Counted from the first letter of the stretch, positions 8,752 to 23,700 are shown. The stretch: 64,000 nt of DNA from Beroe forskalii (GCA_011033025.1 WFMF01000397.1:62001-126000); one strand, 5' to 3'. Numbers and translations are program-made. Notes: generated by a model not told the origin, from the letters alone.

Positions 8752-11700
8752 CTGAAATCGAATGTGAGTTAGTGGTGTTGGTGTGTGGTGTCAGAGAAGT
8801 CCCAGGTGTGTCACAGAGACAGTCGGGTTTGGAAAACCTCAAGTCAACTCGTCTAAAAAATGGCCACAAGCTTTCTAGTGTCTCAAGCATAATAACCACC
8901 AAAGTTCTGTAACAAAATGGCTATCAGGCTAGAAGTTACCTGAGGCTGGTGGAGGAGAGGGGGAGTCGTTAGGACGGAGGACCGGAACTGTGAGTACTGT
9001 GGTGGAGGAGGCACCACCAGCCACCTCCACACTCCCGGGGTCTTCAAGCAGAGATTCGTGGTCATCCTGCAACGAGGGAGGAGTTAGGGGGAGGATACTG
9101 GAGTTCAATGGTCAAAAATCTTACAAAAACTTAAAAAATCACAAAAATCATCGATATTATAATCTCTGGCACTCACGGAATCTGGCATGACATCCATAAC
9201 AGGATCAGTCCCCGAGGACTGAACGTATGAGAACTGGAGTTGCTTGGAATCCTCCTCGACTTCCTCCAACCCCGAGTAAACATCTTCTTCCTCCTCCTCA
9301 TCCTCATCTTGATTACTCGTCTCGTCCGAACACTCCGACGAGTCACTTCCGATATCAATCACAACACGACCCTGGCTCGAAACTTGGCCTTGGCTCGAGA
9401 CTTGTCCTTGACTCGAGACTTGTCCCTGACTGGAAACCTGACCGTGACTTGACACTTGACCCTGACTGGAGACTTGACCGAGGGTCGTCACATGACTCGT
9501 CATCTGGCCCTGACTCGTGACTATCTCCTCGTTCATGAGCATGTCCTCGTCTTCGTCCTCCGTGATAACCATGGTCTCAGTGATAGTGGTGGCGGGAGTT
9601 GCCTCGTTACCTTCCCCTCCAATGTCTCGGTCTATGGGGGCTCCAGCCTGGACAGAGATGATAGAGTGAAATAGCAGATCATTATAACTCGGAAGTTTTC
9701 AGAATCGCAAAATTTACAGTCCGGGCGTGTTGAACTCCTACGTGCGTGGCTTTTTCATGCGCGGCTCACTGCCATTCATTGATTTTAACAGCCAGTGAGC
9801 CGCGCACGATTAAGCCGCGCTTGGAAAAGCGCCGCACGTAGGAGTTCTACACGCCGAAAAAGAAATCCAAAAGAACCGCATATAAGGTAACCAAGGAATT
9901 CATATCATTAAGTAAGTTATGCAGTAAAGAACAAACCTGGCTGGAAGACACATCAGCAGTATCAAAGAGCAGTGAGTCGAATGATGAGGAGGAAGCTACT
10001 CCCAGGTCTGATACAGAGCGCTCACTGCTGCTGACTAGAGAGATGTGTTGCTTGGAGGCTGGGTGCTTGTTGGAGGGCCCGGCGGAGGAGGAGGCGGGGC
10101 CAGCAGAGGAAGAGGGGCCAGTACTCTGGGAGACTGAGCTGGGCACTTCACCAGTCGACTGAGACACTTCCGAGCTGGTCTGCGGAGCGTGCTGAAATCG
10201 TGATGAGATTTGAGCAATCATCCCGCGAGGTGACAATGTAGAAAATGTTAGAATCATTCAAAATGTGGCCATACAGCTACGATAATACGATATCATTTTA
10301 ATACGCCACATTAATACTGCTATTCCTCACTATTTAAACCAATAGCTCCATAGATAGCACCTACCTCCAGAGCATGATGCACGTGGGCACTAGATGTAAC
10401 CATAGCGATCTTAGTGCTGGGTCCCGGTTGCTCCCCATCATCATCCTCCACGTCACACCGCGACCTCTTGAAACCTGCAGAGCTGACGGGCTCGTCTCCG
10501 CGACTGGAGACGCGCGGAGAGCTGCGCACCATGGCGCGCACCTCCCCCGTCGTTACTTCCTGGTCTGCGCGGGAAGAGGAAGAGGATTCACCCTGACTTT
10601 GTACGCTGCTGGATGACACCTGGGGAGGGGTATGGGGTAGGAACTCGGAACATGGAGTGGGGAATGGGAGTAAAGTGCGACGCTAACCAGAGCCTTCTAG
10701 TTCTTAGTTAAAATAACCAGGAGTATTTAGGATAAGAGTTCGAAGTGAAAGACGAAAATCCTGTGACTCCTGACCTGAGTGGTAGTGACAGTAGAGACAT
10801 TAGGTAGAATGACAGCACTAACCTGTGTCGTGGTAACAGTAGAGACATTGGGCAGGATGACAGCACTGACCTGTGTCGTAGTGACAGTAGAGACATTGGG
10901 CAGGATGACAGCACTAACCTGTGTCGTAGTGACAGTAGAGACATTGGGCAGGATGACAGCACTGACCTGTGTCGTAGTGACAGTAGAGACATTTGGCAGG
11001 ATGACAACACTAACCTGTGTCGTAGTGACAGTAGAGACATTGGGCAGGATGACAGCACTGACCTGTGTCGTAGTGACAGTAGAGACATTGGGCAGGATGA
11101 CAGCACTAACCTGTGTCGTAGTGACAGTAGAGACATTTGGCAGGATGACAGCACTGACCTGTGTCGTGGTAACAGTAGAGACATTGGGCAGGATGACAGC
11201 AGGAGAGCTGGAGGAGGTGGGGATGTGGACGCTGGTGGTGGGCGTGACTGCCGCCATCCGGGGAGGCATGTCCGGAGCAATACTCGTCGGACGGACTGCA
11301 GCCGTCGGCGTCGTGATGTCTGAGGGGGAAATTAGTGTACACCACCAAGATGCTATATCATTTACAAGTCTCAACCCCCAGTCTCAATTACTGAGGTATG
11401 TAAACCTGTATGCAGAGCATGGGATGACCCCAATAAAACCGGATCTGTCTCCTGCGACTTACTCTGGGAGTGGGAAGCGGTGGGTTTAACAGAGGCTGAG
11501 GCAGTGGGTTTCACGGAGGCAGTGGGGGTGTCCTCAGTGTTAGTGAACTGGTCCAGTGTTACCATGTCCGTGTTAGTCTCCACTGAGCGGGTCTCCCTGT
11601 CAGACAGCTGGTCTGACAGACGTCCTATCTCTTCTTCCTTCGTCTGCAGGGATTTCAATGCTCAGAATGAAACGTTATTGGTCTCGTAACATGTCGTGAC

Positions 11701-14700
11701 ATCAGCACTCCATTCTGTTACTCGACAAAGAACTACTCATACATATGCACTGCATATGTAAGTAGTTATTGGTTGAGTAATGACTACAGGCGCCTGTATA
11801 TTATGCAGGAATCTAGCGCAGATAACCAGTCGTATAGGTTTGATAATATGATGTTACTACACACTATTGAGGTGTGGATTGGTGAATATTCCTCGAGGCG
11901 AAGCCGAGTGGAATATGGGAAATCCATACCGATATCCGTGTGTAGTAACATTATTATTTAACGATCCGAAGAAAGTACGAGGCCGCTCCGTAATCTGGAT
12001 TTCAAACTCGGCGAACGGGCTGTGAGTTAAATAATAAGTGTTGCTGAAGAGACTGTAATATTATGTTGCCATTTGTAACTTCGAGACATGGATGGATCAG
12101 ACTACAACACTTCTGTACTGTAGTTTGTAGATTAAAATACCTGAAGAGTGTTGTTGAGACTTGCTATCTGAGTATCAGCCCTATCAATCCTATCTTGCAG
12201 GTCAGTGTTTGAAGCTGTCAAAGTCTCCAGCTTCTCCTCTGACTCTGACTTCTGCGACTCCAGGGCAGACTTCAGCACTTCAACGTTAGAGTTACTCTCA
12301 CCTAACTCCTGCTCCAACTCTCTAATCCTTAATCTGAAAGAGACGTGAATCCTTAATAAGAGATCACACAACTTGAAAACTCAAAAATGTCGAAACATAG
12401 AGTTCAACAATATTGTGCTGATTGATATGATTCAATACCAATTATGGATAGAATAACACTAATCTGTAGACTTACGTGAGAGCCTCGATCTTAGATTTGG
12501 CTTCCTTTATAGCCGTTATCATTTTTGCCTCTAATTCCTTTTCTTTGGTATTGTCAGTCGGAGCGGCAGATTGTCCAGATTCCATGGCTTTAGCTGCAAA
12601 TTAACAACTACATTAATCCGCTTTATGACAAGGTGAATTTACCGGACGATATAGATTTCCTGTCGAAATGGAAATCATGAAACAGAAAAGTTAAGAGATA
12701 TGTCTTTTATGATTGTTTACGTTTGCATATCATAGTTCAGTATTTAAAAGGCTTTAGTTTTGTATTTTTTGGCGAGTGTCCTCAGCTTGGCTATGATATT
12801 ATCCTTGCTATCCTTATCGGCTTGATCCAACTCCTTCTGCTTTGCCATTTCCTCCTTCGTATCCGCTAGTTCTTTAGTCAGGATAGCCTGCGACTTCCTC
12901 AGTTTCTCCACCTCAGCCTTCTGGGCCAGGAGTTGGGTGTTTGCCGTCTTCAGCTCAGCGCCCACATTGGTCAGCTCCATCCGGAGTTTGGTGCCCTCAG
13001 CTTTCATGCTGAGGTGATATCACAGTTACACATTGTTCAAGGGATTAGGTATTCAGGTCTTGTGGTACGTTGGGAAAACGTGCAAGGCTACAAATATACT
13101 GAAAGAATGGCAATAAGAAGAAGGTTAACGCTGATTACAATCATACCCGTGTGCATGACAACATGCATATTGCATGTACCCAGTACCCCTCCTCTTACCT
13201 GTTCATAGTGTACAATGTACATGACTATGTACAAATGACTACCTTAGGAGGTGTATTTATGTGGGATAAAATTTCGGTGTTTCAAATTTTGGTAAGTTGA
13301 AAAGATGGGGATTTTTCGAGTTATTACTCTCGTTAACATATGATAATGACGTCATTTCGAAATGTCATGGTGGGTGATAAAATGGGGATTTTTCTGAAAA
13401 ATCCCCAAATTACAACCTATATAAATAAACCTCCTAAGGTATATAGAAATCCAGACTAATCAACCCTCCTCTAACCTGTTGATAGTGCCGAGTAGCTGTC
13501 TCTTCTCCTCCCCAATCCTCGCACCCTCCTCCTCAGACTTGGCTTGTTTCTCCTGGACTCCTGCCAACTCCACCAAGTGGTCCTCCTGCTTCTTCTTCAG
13601 CTGGGCACGCAGTTTGGCAGTCTCTGTCTGGAGCCGGGCGAACTCCTTAGCATCCACCTTGTTGCACTGCTCGATTAGCTCGTTACACCGGTCAGACCAA
13701 CGCTTCACGTCCTTAGCTAGTCCTTCCTTCTCTGCCTGGGGGAAGAGGAGGGTTAAAACTTTAAATTACGATATAAATTGTATATGCTTTACTATGGGAA
13801 TTATATGTTGAGAAGTTCACGATTTCGGTGATGAGACAAATCGTTTCGAGGAGCGGAACTGTTTTGACGTTGTGCGAAATTGATATAAATTCAAGAGCAG
13901 CAATTTCGTGATTTTGTGTGATTTTCAGTAATGATTTTAGTGACTCAGAATAATTCGCAAATTCTTGAAGATTTGAAATTTGAACCAATATTGATTTTAT
14001 TCTCCACTCTCCAGTGTTAACATTACATTATTACATGGCCTTATTGTTATGGTGCACGTACACTGTACAGTCCACAAATTCACACAGAGTCGAGTAGTGT
14101 CAACTTGCGTCAACTATTCAAATATTGACAAATTTCTTAGACACACGCCAGCAACAGCTGCCCGTAGTCATTATTACCTGCATTTCATTAGATTCACTAA
14201 TTGACAATTTGCTCGTGTTATCATATTAGAGGCAAGGGAATCATAAGTCATCTGTGTTGAGCGTACGTGGTCAGTGTTTTAGTAGCATCTCTTACTGTTT
14301 TGTGCATCACAGGTTATTCTTCTTAATTTTAATTCCGGTATAATAGATACCAGTCTATTGTTTCCGTATAAAATGTTCCTTTTAAATAAGTGGACAATTT
14401 TTTTAAAATAGTGGTTGAGTTTGTGCTGAAATTTTGCGGCTATATTCTAATCTTTTTTGTTTTTGATGTAATGTTAAGTTCGAAAGATGCCCCTATTCAG
14501 AGTCGCGTTGGAAAAGTGAATTTACAGCCGATTCAGAGTTTACAGGGTACTTACACACGCGAAATCTTCACTTACACAGATACACGCACATCCAAGTGTT
14601 CCCAAATCGGCAAAAACTCGATTGCCTTTGTGAGTAGGGAACACGTACATACGGACCCCCTGCAATGTATGGAAACGGCCACGTATTATAGCAGGGCTGT

Positions 14701-17700
14701 ATATAACCAAGAAGTCATTGCTCAGTCAGAATTCCATGTTGGTGGTCAAAACGTTCATTGAGGGAGGCAGGGATTGACTATTTCTCAGAAAAAGCGTTCT
14801 CTACTCAGAAGAAGACGCATCACAAGGCAGTCACATACGTTATTAAGGCCGTTACGATATTAGTAGCCCCTAAAATTTAAAAACTTTATCATCGTACTAT
14901 TCAGCACTAGATGGGGAAGCGAACATCCACACCTGAATACAGTGTCTGTTTACTGGGGACATCAATGACACGAACCAATCAGCAGAAAGTTCGTCTTCCA
15001 GCGAGTATTTAATAAAAAGAGCTTCTAAATGATAGCAGCTACTAGCTAGGCATAATTATAGAATAGATGAGACTATCCTGTATAATGTATATAGTACAGT
15101 CAAAATTGGATTTAAAAGTGGACAAATTCGACTCCAAGCGATTTTGCGTGGTTTCCATGGTTTTTTGCATGAAAAATCGATCTAGCAACTTTCCACATCT
15201 CTCCGAGTTGTGGAAAGTGCCTAAAAATCGATTTTTAGCCGAGGCGCAGCCGACTGATATGTAAAAATCGTATCTCGGCTCAGGAAGGTCGTAGAGACTT
15301 CATCTTGGGCGGAAAATGTGTGTAATGGCCATGTTTATATACAACTTGTTAATAAACATATGCTCTAAAATGCTCACAAACTGAGTTATGGGCCAAAAAC
15401 CATTTTTGGGGCACCCGCATGGCCTAATTTAGGCTATTTCGATATCTTGGCTCAGGAAGGTCGTAGAGACTTCATCTTGGGCGGAAAATGTGCGCAATGA
15501 GCATGTTTATGCATAATTGTTCATAGACAAATGCCTCTAAAATACTCAGGAACCGAGTTATGGGCCAAAAACCATTTTTGGGGCACCCGCATGGCCTAAT
15601 TTAGGCAATTTCGATATCTTGGCTCAGGAAGGTCGTAGAGACTTCATCTTGGGTGGAAAATGTGCGCAATGGCCATGTTTATATACGACTTGTTAATAAA
15701 CATATGCTCTGAAATGCTCACAAACCGAGTTATGGGCCAAAACCATTTTTTGGGCACCCGCATGGCCTAATTTGGAGTATTTCGGTATCTTGGCTCAGGA
15801 AGATCATATAGACTTCATCTTGGGTGTAAAATGTGCGCAATGGCCATTTTTATATACGACTTGTTGATAAACATATGCTCTAAAATGCTCACAAACTAAG
15901 TTATGGGCCCATAATCATTTATGAGGCACCCTCATGGTTTAACGCAGGGTATTTCAGTATTTCGGTGCCTTGCCTCTTGGCTCAGGAAACATGCAGATAT
16001 TTGGTTTTGGAGTTTTGGGTTGTGTGTGCGCAGTTTATTGACAACTTTTTATTAAGAAACTTGCACCATAAAATGTTCGAAGGCCGAATTATGAGCCAAA
16101 ACTGGTCTCAGGACACCCATGAGGTGAATTCCATGCTTCAGCTAAGGAAGGTCGTAGAAAATTCATTTTCGGTGTGAAAACTATATGCATTATGCAATGG
16201 TCATGTTTCTTATATAAGTCATGATTTGCTCATAAAGATTTGCTTTGGAATACCAACAACTCAAAAATTAGGTTTGAGTCTAGTAGGAGTCGAATGCCAA
16301 GGCTGCGAACCAATATATATGGGCCAACCCAAATCAAAATATCTACGGCTTTACTGAGTCAAGACGCCGAAATACCCTGAATTAAACCATGAGGGTGCCC
16401 AAAAATGGTTATGGGCCCATAACTCAGTTTGTGAGCAATCTATAGCATATGTTTATTAACAAGTCGTATATAAACATGGCCATTGCGCACATTTTCACAC
16501 CGAAAATGAATTCTCTACGACCTTCCTTAACTGAAGCATGGAATTCACCTCATGGGTGTCCTGAGACCAGTTTTGGCCCATAATTCGGCCTTCGAACATT
16601 TTATGGTGCAAGTTTGTTTCAAAGTTGTCAATAAACTGCGCACACACAACCCAAAACTCCAAAACCAAATATCTGCATGTTTTCTGAGCCAAGAGGCAAG
16701 GCACCGAAATACTGTAATACCCTGCGTTAAACCATGAGGGTGCCTCATAAATGATTATGGGCCCATAACTTAGTTTGTGAGCATTTTAGAGCATATGTTT
16801 ATCAACAAGTCGTATATAAAAATGGCCATTGCGCACATTTTCCACCCAAGATGAAGTCTATACGACCTTCCTGAGCCAAGATACCGAAATACTCGAAATT
16901 AGGCCATGCGGGTGCACAAGAAATGGTTTTTGGCCCATAACTCGGTTTGTAAGCATTTCAGAGCATGTGTTTATTAACAAGTCGTATATAAACATGGCCA
17001 TTGCGCACATTTTTCACCCAAGAAGAAGTCTTTACGACCTTCCTGAGCCAAGATATCGAAATTGCCTAAATTAGGCCATGCGGGTGCCCCAAAAATGGTT
17101 TTTGGCCCATAACTCGGTTCCTGAGTATTTTAGAGCATTTGTCTATTAACAATTGTACATAAACATGCTCATTGCGCACATTTTCCGCCCAAGATGAAGT
17201 CTCTACGACCTTCCTGAGCCGAGATACGATTTTTTACATATCAGTCGGCTGCGCCTCGGCTAAAAATCGATTTTTCGGCACTTTCCACAACTCGGAGAGA
17301 TGTGGAAAGTTGCTAGATCGATTTTTCATGCAAAAAACCATGGAAACCACGCAAAATCGCTTGGAGTCGAATTTGTCCACTTTTTTGGCTATTTTTTGCC
17401 AGATTTGACTGTACTAATACTATTTCAAATAACCAATCTCTTCTGTATTGCCTTTGAACCACAATACTCTTCTGACTTCAGCATACAATCAATCTCTTAT
17501 GAGACTTTGAGTCGCTTTTGTCCTTAATAAGGGCCAATAAGGTTTGATTGAATGGAAAAGTCATGAAGTCTACACCTCAAACTCCGTAAAACTTCATTTT
17601 CTAAGCATTTCAGCATGGTATTGATGAAGTTCATTTTTCATTTCATGTTTTGCATCAGCATTTACACATCCGATAAAAGTTTTTGATATACGATTGGTAT

Positions 17701-20700
17701 GTGACCGATTTATGCCGCTGATCAATACACAGCGGTCTAGAAGACGGTAAAACCACTCTTTGTCTTGCCGCTCCCATGGGTACACTCTTCAGCGGCTTAT
17801 CACACTTGTATTCGTAGGAATACGGAGCAGGATTCTGGATCATGTGACCGACCAATCCTGGTCACGTGACCGATCAGATCGTCACGTGACCACAGAATCA
17901 GCTCAGAGGACCATATTCACTGGATTCTTCATTCCATGAGGCATCTTAATATGTTAGATACACAAAGGAGAGAGGTCCTATAGTTGTGTTTGCCGTGAAT
18001 TGTGTGCTCGTTGCAGTCCCCAGTAACAGGGACCGTATGAGGATACGACGGGAAACGTTGTTTGAAAGCCAACAATGGTACATGTTGATATATTGTTGCA
18101 GTGAGCTTCTTGGAATTTCATGTGCCGTACAATGGAATTTCACAACTTTCACTTCGAAATGGCCGCATCCGGACAAAGAAATGATTTCTGCTTTTCAATT
18201 TTCATTGATGAATCATTGAGTCACCTATTTAAACATTTCGAACCACGTTAAATTTGACCTTAACCTGTGAGTTTAGAAAAAAATGTTAGGTACCCAATGA
18301 TTTCTTATCATTTCAGCGATATTATTTCAATTTATACTCTCAAAATTTATAAATGAAGTCCAGGTCATCACAGTAAAATTCAGGTTTGGTGTACTGTGCT
18401 TGTCGGCTGTATCACTGTCTGTCAGCCAGTAAGTTTTTTCCGCGAAAGAGAGAAAAGCGATGAACGACCAGTCGTGTAATTGTAGTGTAAACCTCTAGCA
18501 AATTCTTTTTCTCTCTTCTAAAATAATATAAATGACATTACTTGAAGAACAAGTAGGAGAAATGGAGAACATGTTGAATATGAAACGTCTTTCATTTAAC
18601 AATTGCTTATCATTCGCAGCCGACTAACGTCATTCTGTGAGGGGCCTGCAACAGCTGGTGATAGGCATCAACGTTACAATTGTTTTTACTCTCTAGCAGC
18701 TCGTTAATTTGAACGTTGTTTTTTCCGTATGTAAGAGTGGCTGGCAATGGCGCAACTATATGAGGCGACTTTGTCATTATCGATATGTTTTGAGTTGCTT
18801 CTTTGTGCTTCCTATCTTAGTATCTTGTGCTTTCGTTGAATTTCATGTCGTGTCCGTTAAATACAACTGTAAAATTTGACCGATATATGATTCATCACAC
18901 ATTCGACATAAAATTATTATTTCAGGAATGGAGAATTTTACCATGCACAGTGTTATTCGTTGTTTGAGCATCATATACTCGAATCCGGTTGAGAGTCAGT
19001 TCAAACCCACGAGTTGCAATCAACAGTTTGATGACCAGAGTGTCCCACTTCAAAGTGAGGAGTATCGGGTCCAGGAATGGGAGCTAATGGCAGACTTGGG
19101 AATCACAGACTTGTACCAGACACCGATATCGGCAAATATTACATCTGACAACAGCCTCGAAACAGATCCGAACACACTGCCTTACCAAGGATTGATTGAG
19201 GAAAACACATCACCGCATCAGGATTTGATTGAGGAAAACACATCACCGCATCAGGAACACACATCAGCCTTCAAGCGCCTGCCCATCACACCCCAAAAAG
19301 AAGTAGCATCACCCTTGCTTTCAGTGACAACACCACCCCTGAAAACACCACCCTTGACAACAGCACCCCAGACAACACCACCCTTGACAACACCACCCTT
19401 GACAACACCACCCTTGACAACAAAGTCCCTGACAACACCATCTCTGACAACACCACCCCAGTTACCCTCCTTGAGTCCTGAGAACCTCCTGCTCCCTGAC
19501 TCTCTGAACCCTAACGTAACTCCCTGCCTCTCCCTCTCCTCCTCTCCTGAGAGTAACGAGGCTTCACCTCCTAGTTCTGAAGATCACGAGGGGGCACCCT
19601 CCTCTCCTTCTCAGGGGAAGAGGAGCAGTGACTCGGGCTACCTCGTGTGTCCGGAGTGCGGGTACAGCACGATGCGGAGATGTCGTATGGCCGAACACCT
19701 CCTCGTGCACTCGGACGAGAGACCCATCTCGTGCGACAAGTGCGACTACAAGTGTAAGAGGAAGGGGGATTTGAGGAGCCACATCATGCACAGACACTCG
19801 ACCAGCAAGCCCTACCAGTGCAATAAGTGCCCGTATAGCACCGTGAGTAAGATGCAGCTCAAGAAACACAACCAGAAGAATGCTCACCGGAAAATCTATT
19901 GCTACAAGTGCCCGAACTGCGAGTTTACCAGCAAAGTCAAGTCCAGGATAATCCAACATACCTTAGTTCACTTCGTGGAGAAAACCCTTCAGGAATGAGC
20001 GAGATTAGGAGTAGAATAGCGTGACCCCGCCAGAAGTGATAAAGTGATCATCGAGTTGATGAATAGAATTCTAATATCGTGACCCGATTGTTAACTCGCG
20101 AAATGCAAGTCAGAGGAACATTGGACAATGGCGATAATTGTTCTAGTTTTGAAGTAATAGGGTAATAAATTTTCAGACAATCTTAGGAGTAATCCTTTAC
20201 AGGCTGCCTTTACATAAACAGGGCTAAATCTTAAACATTGATGGTATGCTAGTCTCTTTTTAGCTGGAAGAGAAGAATTATAATGGATTAATGGGCAATG
20301 GCCTTTGCTTCATAGGAACAAGCAGTGTGAAAGTGAAATGTGACTATGTAACGAATTCATATGATATTCTTGATAAATGAGTGAAAATATGATAAGAAAT
20401 AGAATTGGATTTCGAGTAGTTTTAATTTTGATAAAATTTTGAACTCAAAATGACTTTTCATTCTTAGATTTAAATTATGCAATAAAAAATTATAAAAAAG
20501 TTGTGTAGATGGGATAACATAAAACAGGAAACAGGAGTGACATTCAATTTGAGGTTTCGATAGACCAAAAAATAATAGCCACGTCAAATCCGTTCAAATT
20601 ATATTCCGAATGATTAGATAGCATGTAAAGGTACTTGTGATAAAAAGTAATTAAAGTTTTAAAGGTAATTAAGTATTAAGTAACCTAATTATGTGACGTA

Positions 20701-23700
20701 ACGTTGACCAATATGATGAAAGAGTTGGAGTTCGTTAAAGATGATGGTCATTGGGTTTGGATGATGTGGGTAATCTTCTCTACGTCCTTCAGAAATATGC
20801 GAATGATCTAGCAAGGGCCAGCAACCACTGGTTTAGCTCATTTGAATATGTCTCAAATGACGAGAAGTTACCAATCCTAAGTCGTTGATATTATATCCTC
20901 AGAGGAGATGAAACATTCATTACTCTGTACATATTCAGAAATTCTACAATACAAATGAAGAGCCGCAGATCAAAAAGATTCAGGAGAACTTGGCATCAGT
21001 CTTACGTTAACATGTGCACACTCGAACGGGCGAGGTTACACAGTGGTTCGGTGTTTATTAGAGAGAATATGCTGGTTTAAGAGCACAAATGCACAAGCTT
21101 CTCGCAGGTTCCTCAGAGGCAAACTCATGCCCGCTCCATCCCAAGGAATCCCAAACTGCGATAAATCAATCATGATTAAATAGCTTTGTAAATCATGGAT
21201 GACATTTGCTCCAGACAGTCACCGTTTTTTTTTTGCGATGGAAAAAGCAGAACCCATGTAACATGTACACCATGTACATTGTACAGTCCATGTTGGAATG
21301 TATTGTTTAAAATTTCCTGGAATTCGCTGGATTTTCGGATCATTTATTATAAATCCAACCAAAACGAACACACGGGAAGTTTTTTAAGATGACAAACTCA
21401 GCTAGCAGGTTCCTCATATTCTGCAGTGCCTTCATCACTTTCAAGGATGAATCGTTCATCAGTTATGAATCTTCCATGTTATTTTGCATTTGACTATGTT
21501 CTGATTCCTTCTAACTACAAAATCTAGACAAGGGTTGATCATAGTATCCTGCATTACAGCTCCTCTGTACGTGGTGTGAAGAAAAAGATGAAGTTGCTCA
21601 CATTTTTTCCTGGAAATCTTGAAACAACATTACACGATTCATGAGAAGTGCAACTAAATATAACGGATAACCTAATCATGAATTATAATAAATCGTAATT
21701 ACATATTATGATAAATAAGATAATGGATGTAATGCTGAATGTCTCCTCTTCCACAATCGTTTCTTTTGTTTTGCAAACGACATCGTGGCAATATTGCTTC
21801 TTGTCAGGGGGGCGAAGACTGAAGAGTATCCTTCTATGTGTAGACTTTGTTATGCGAGGAGTTTTTGTGTGTAGAATGCAGATTGCAGGTAGAATACCAC
21901 CTTTTTTCGTAATGTTTGAAATGTGTACTCAATTTTCAGTGGTCGTCTGTCGAGGGATTTTTCTATCCCTAACACCCTTGTTCCATATGCATATTTTTAG
22001 TCGAATTTTTACTCGAATATCCGCGAGAGGAAATTCGAGTAAAAATTCGAGTCGAATTTCTGGGATATTCGGGCAAATATCCGCGCAAAATATCTGTCAA
22101 CGTGTTTACAGATTTTCTCTGCTGTACTCGAATATTTGCGGTAATTGATACCTTGATTAGATCAGGCACCAATGCTAATTAGTCGGATATTTGGGTGAGA
22201 TATTTGCTCTTGGTTCCATATGCATATTTTCTGTGAGATTTTCTCATGACGAACTTAATGAGATAATTAATATACCCACACAACCTATTACACGGCTGTG
22301 TTCTGCGTACAGTGTGTACCTACACACTCTTTGAATTAGAAACACACACGGACTTGCGTCGTTCGAAGAAGTGGATATTGGATAAATTTCTGCTTCTCTC
22401 TCAAAATTCATATAGATACTGACAATTGTACTCCAGTACTCAATACTTCAATAGTACCCCCTCAATAATTTACGATGACAAAACTAATTGTAAAACTTAA
22501 GTTTAAATGATACGACTGGAACAGTTGGTATCGCTATTAAAAAGCTATCAGCTATCTTAACTTAAATCAAATCTTGTATAATGAATTAATCAAATCATGA
22601 GATTATCGTAGTGCGTCATCTCATGACCAAGACTTGAGCATACATTATGAAAGTATGAAAGTATAGTACGGGGGAGCCCTGATAGTACAGAGGAGCCCAG
22701 ATTGTACCGGGGAGCCCAAATTGGTACGGGGGAGCCCGAGTTGGTACGGGGAGCCCAAGTTGGGATGGGGAGCCTGATAGTACGGGAGACCAGATAGTAC
22801 GGGGAGACCAGATAGTGTGGGGAGACCAGAATACCAGATAGTACGGGGAGACCAGATAGTATGGGGGAGACCAGATAGTATGGGGAAACCAGATAGTACG
22901 GGGGAGACCAGATAGTATGGGGGAGCCCTGATAGTACGGGGGAGACCAGATAGTACGGGGGAGCCCAGATAGTATGGGGAGACCAGATAGTACGGGGGAG
23001 ACCAGATAGTACTACGGGGGAGCCCAGATAGTACGGGGGAGACCAGATTGTATGGGGGAGACCAGATAGTATGGGGGACCCAGATAGTACGGGGGAGCCC
23101 AAGTTGGCATGGGGGAGCCCACGTTAGTACGGGGGAGTCCAGATAGTACGGGGGAGCCCAGATAGTACGGGGGAGACCAGATAGTACGGGGGAGCCCAAA
23201 TAGTACCGGGGAAACCAGATAGTATGGGGGAACCCAGATAGTACGGGGGAGACCAGATAGTACTACGGGGGAGCCCAGATAGTACGGGGGAGACCAGATT
23301 GTATGGGGGAGACCAGATAGTATGGGGGACCCAGATAGTACGGGGGAGCCCAAGTTGGCATGGGGGAGCCCACGTTAGTACGGGGGAGTCCAGATAGTAC
23401 GGGGGAGCCCAGATAGTACGGGGAGACCAGATAGTACGCGGGAGCCCAAATAGTACCGGGAAACCAGATAGTACGGGGGAGACCAGATAGTACGGGGGAG
23501 CCCAGATAGTACGGGGGAGACCAGATTGTATGGGGGAGACCAGATAGTGTGGGGAACCCAGATAGACGGTTTGTCCCGTACGTTTAGGGTTGTTTGACTG
23601 GGCGTGCTCAGGACATCTGCGTCATGCGCGTCTCCTTCCAGCTCAGCAATGAGTTGTTGTTCATAGCTGTGTACCCCGGAACAGGTGGCGTGTCCGGGAA

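Noticed and set aside
10779..11489. 236-codon plus-strand frame with TCVVVTVETLGRMTAL repeats
   Set aside because: Antisense shadow of the 48-bp coding repeat in TPR exon 26, which has splice sites and phase continuity on the minus strand.
14390..14761. 123-codon plus-strand frame with a hydrophobic start
   Set aside because: No domain, repeat or splice support; length is within chance for an AT-rich intron of this size. Could be revisited with transcript data.
19564..19959. 131-codon minus-strand frame opposite the zinc fingers
   Set aside because: Shadow of the C2H2 coding sequence, which has clear finger motifs on the plus strand.
22590..23353. Minus-strand frames encoding SGLPRTIWSPPYYLG-type repeats
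   Set aside because: Translation of the 19-bp minisatellite downstream of the LINE; not a gene.
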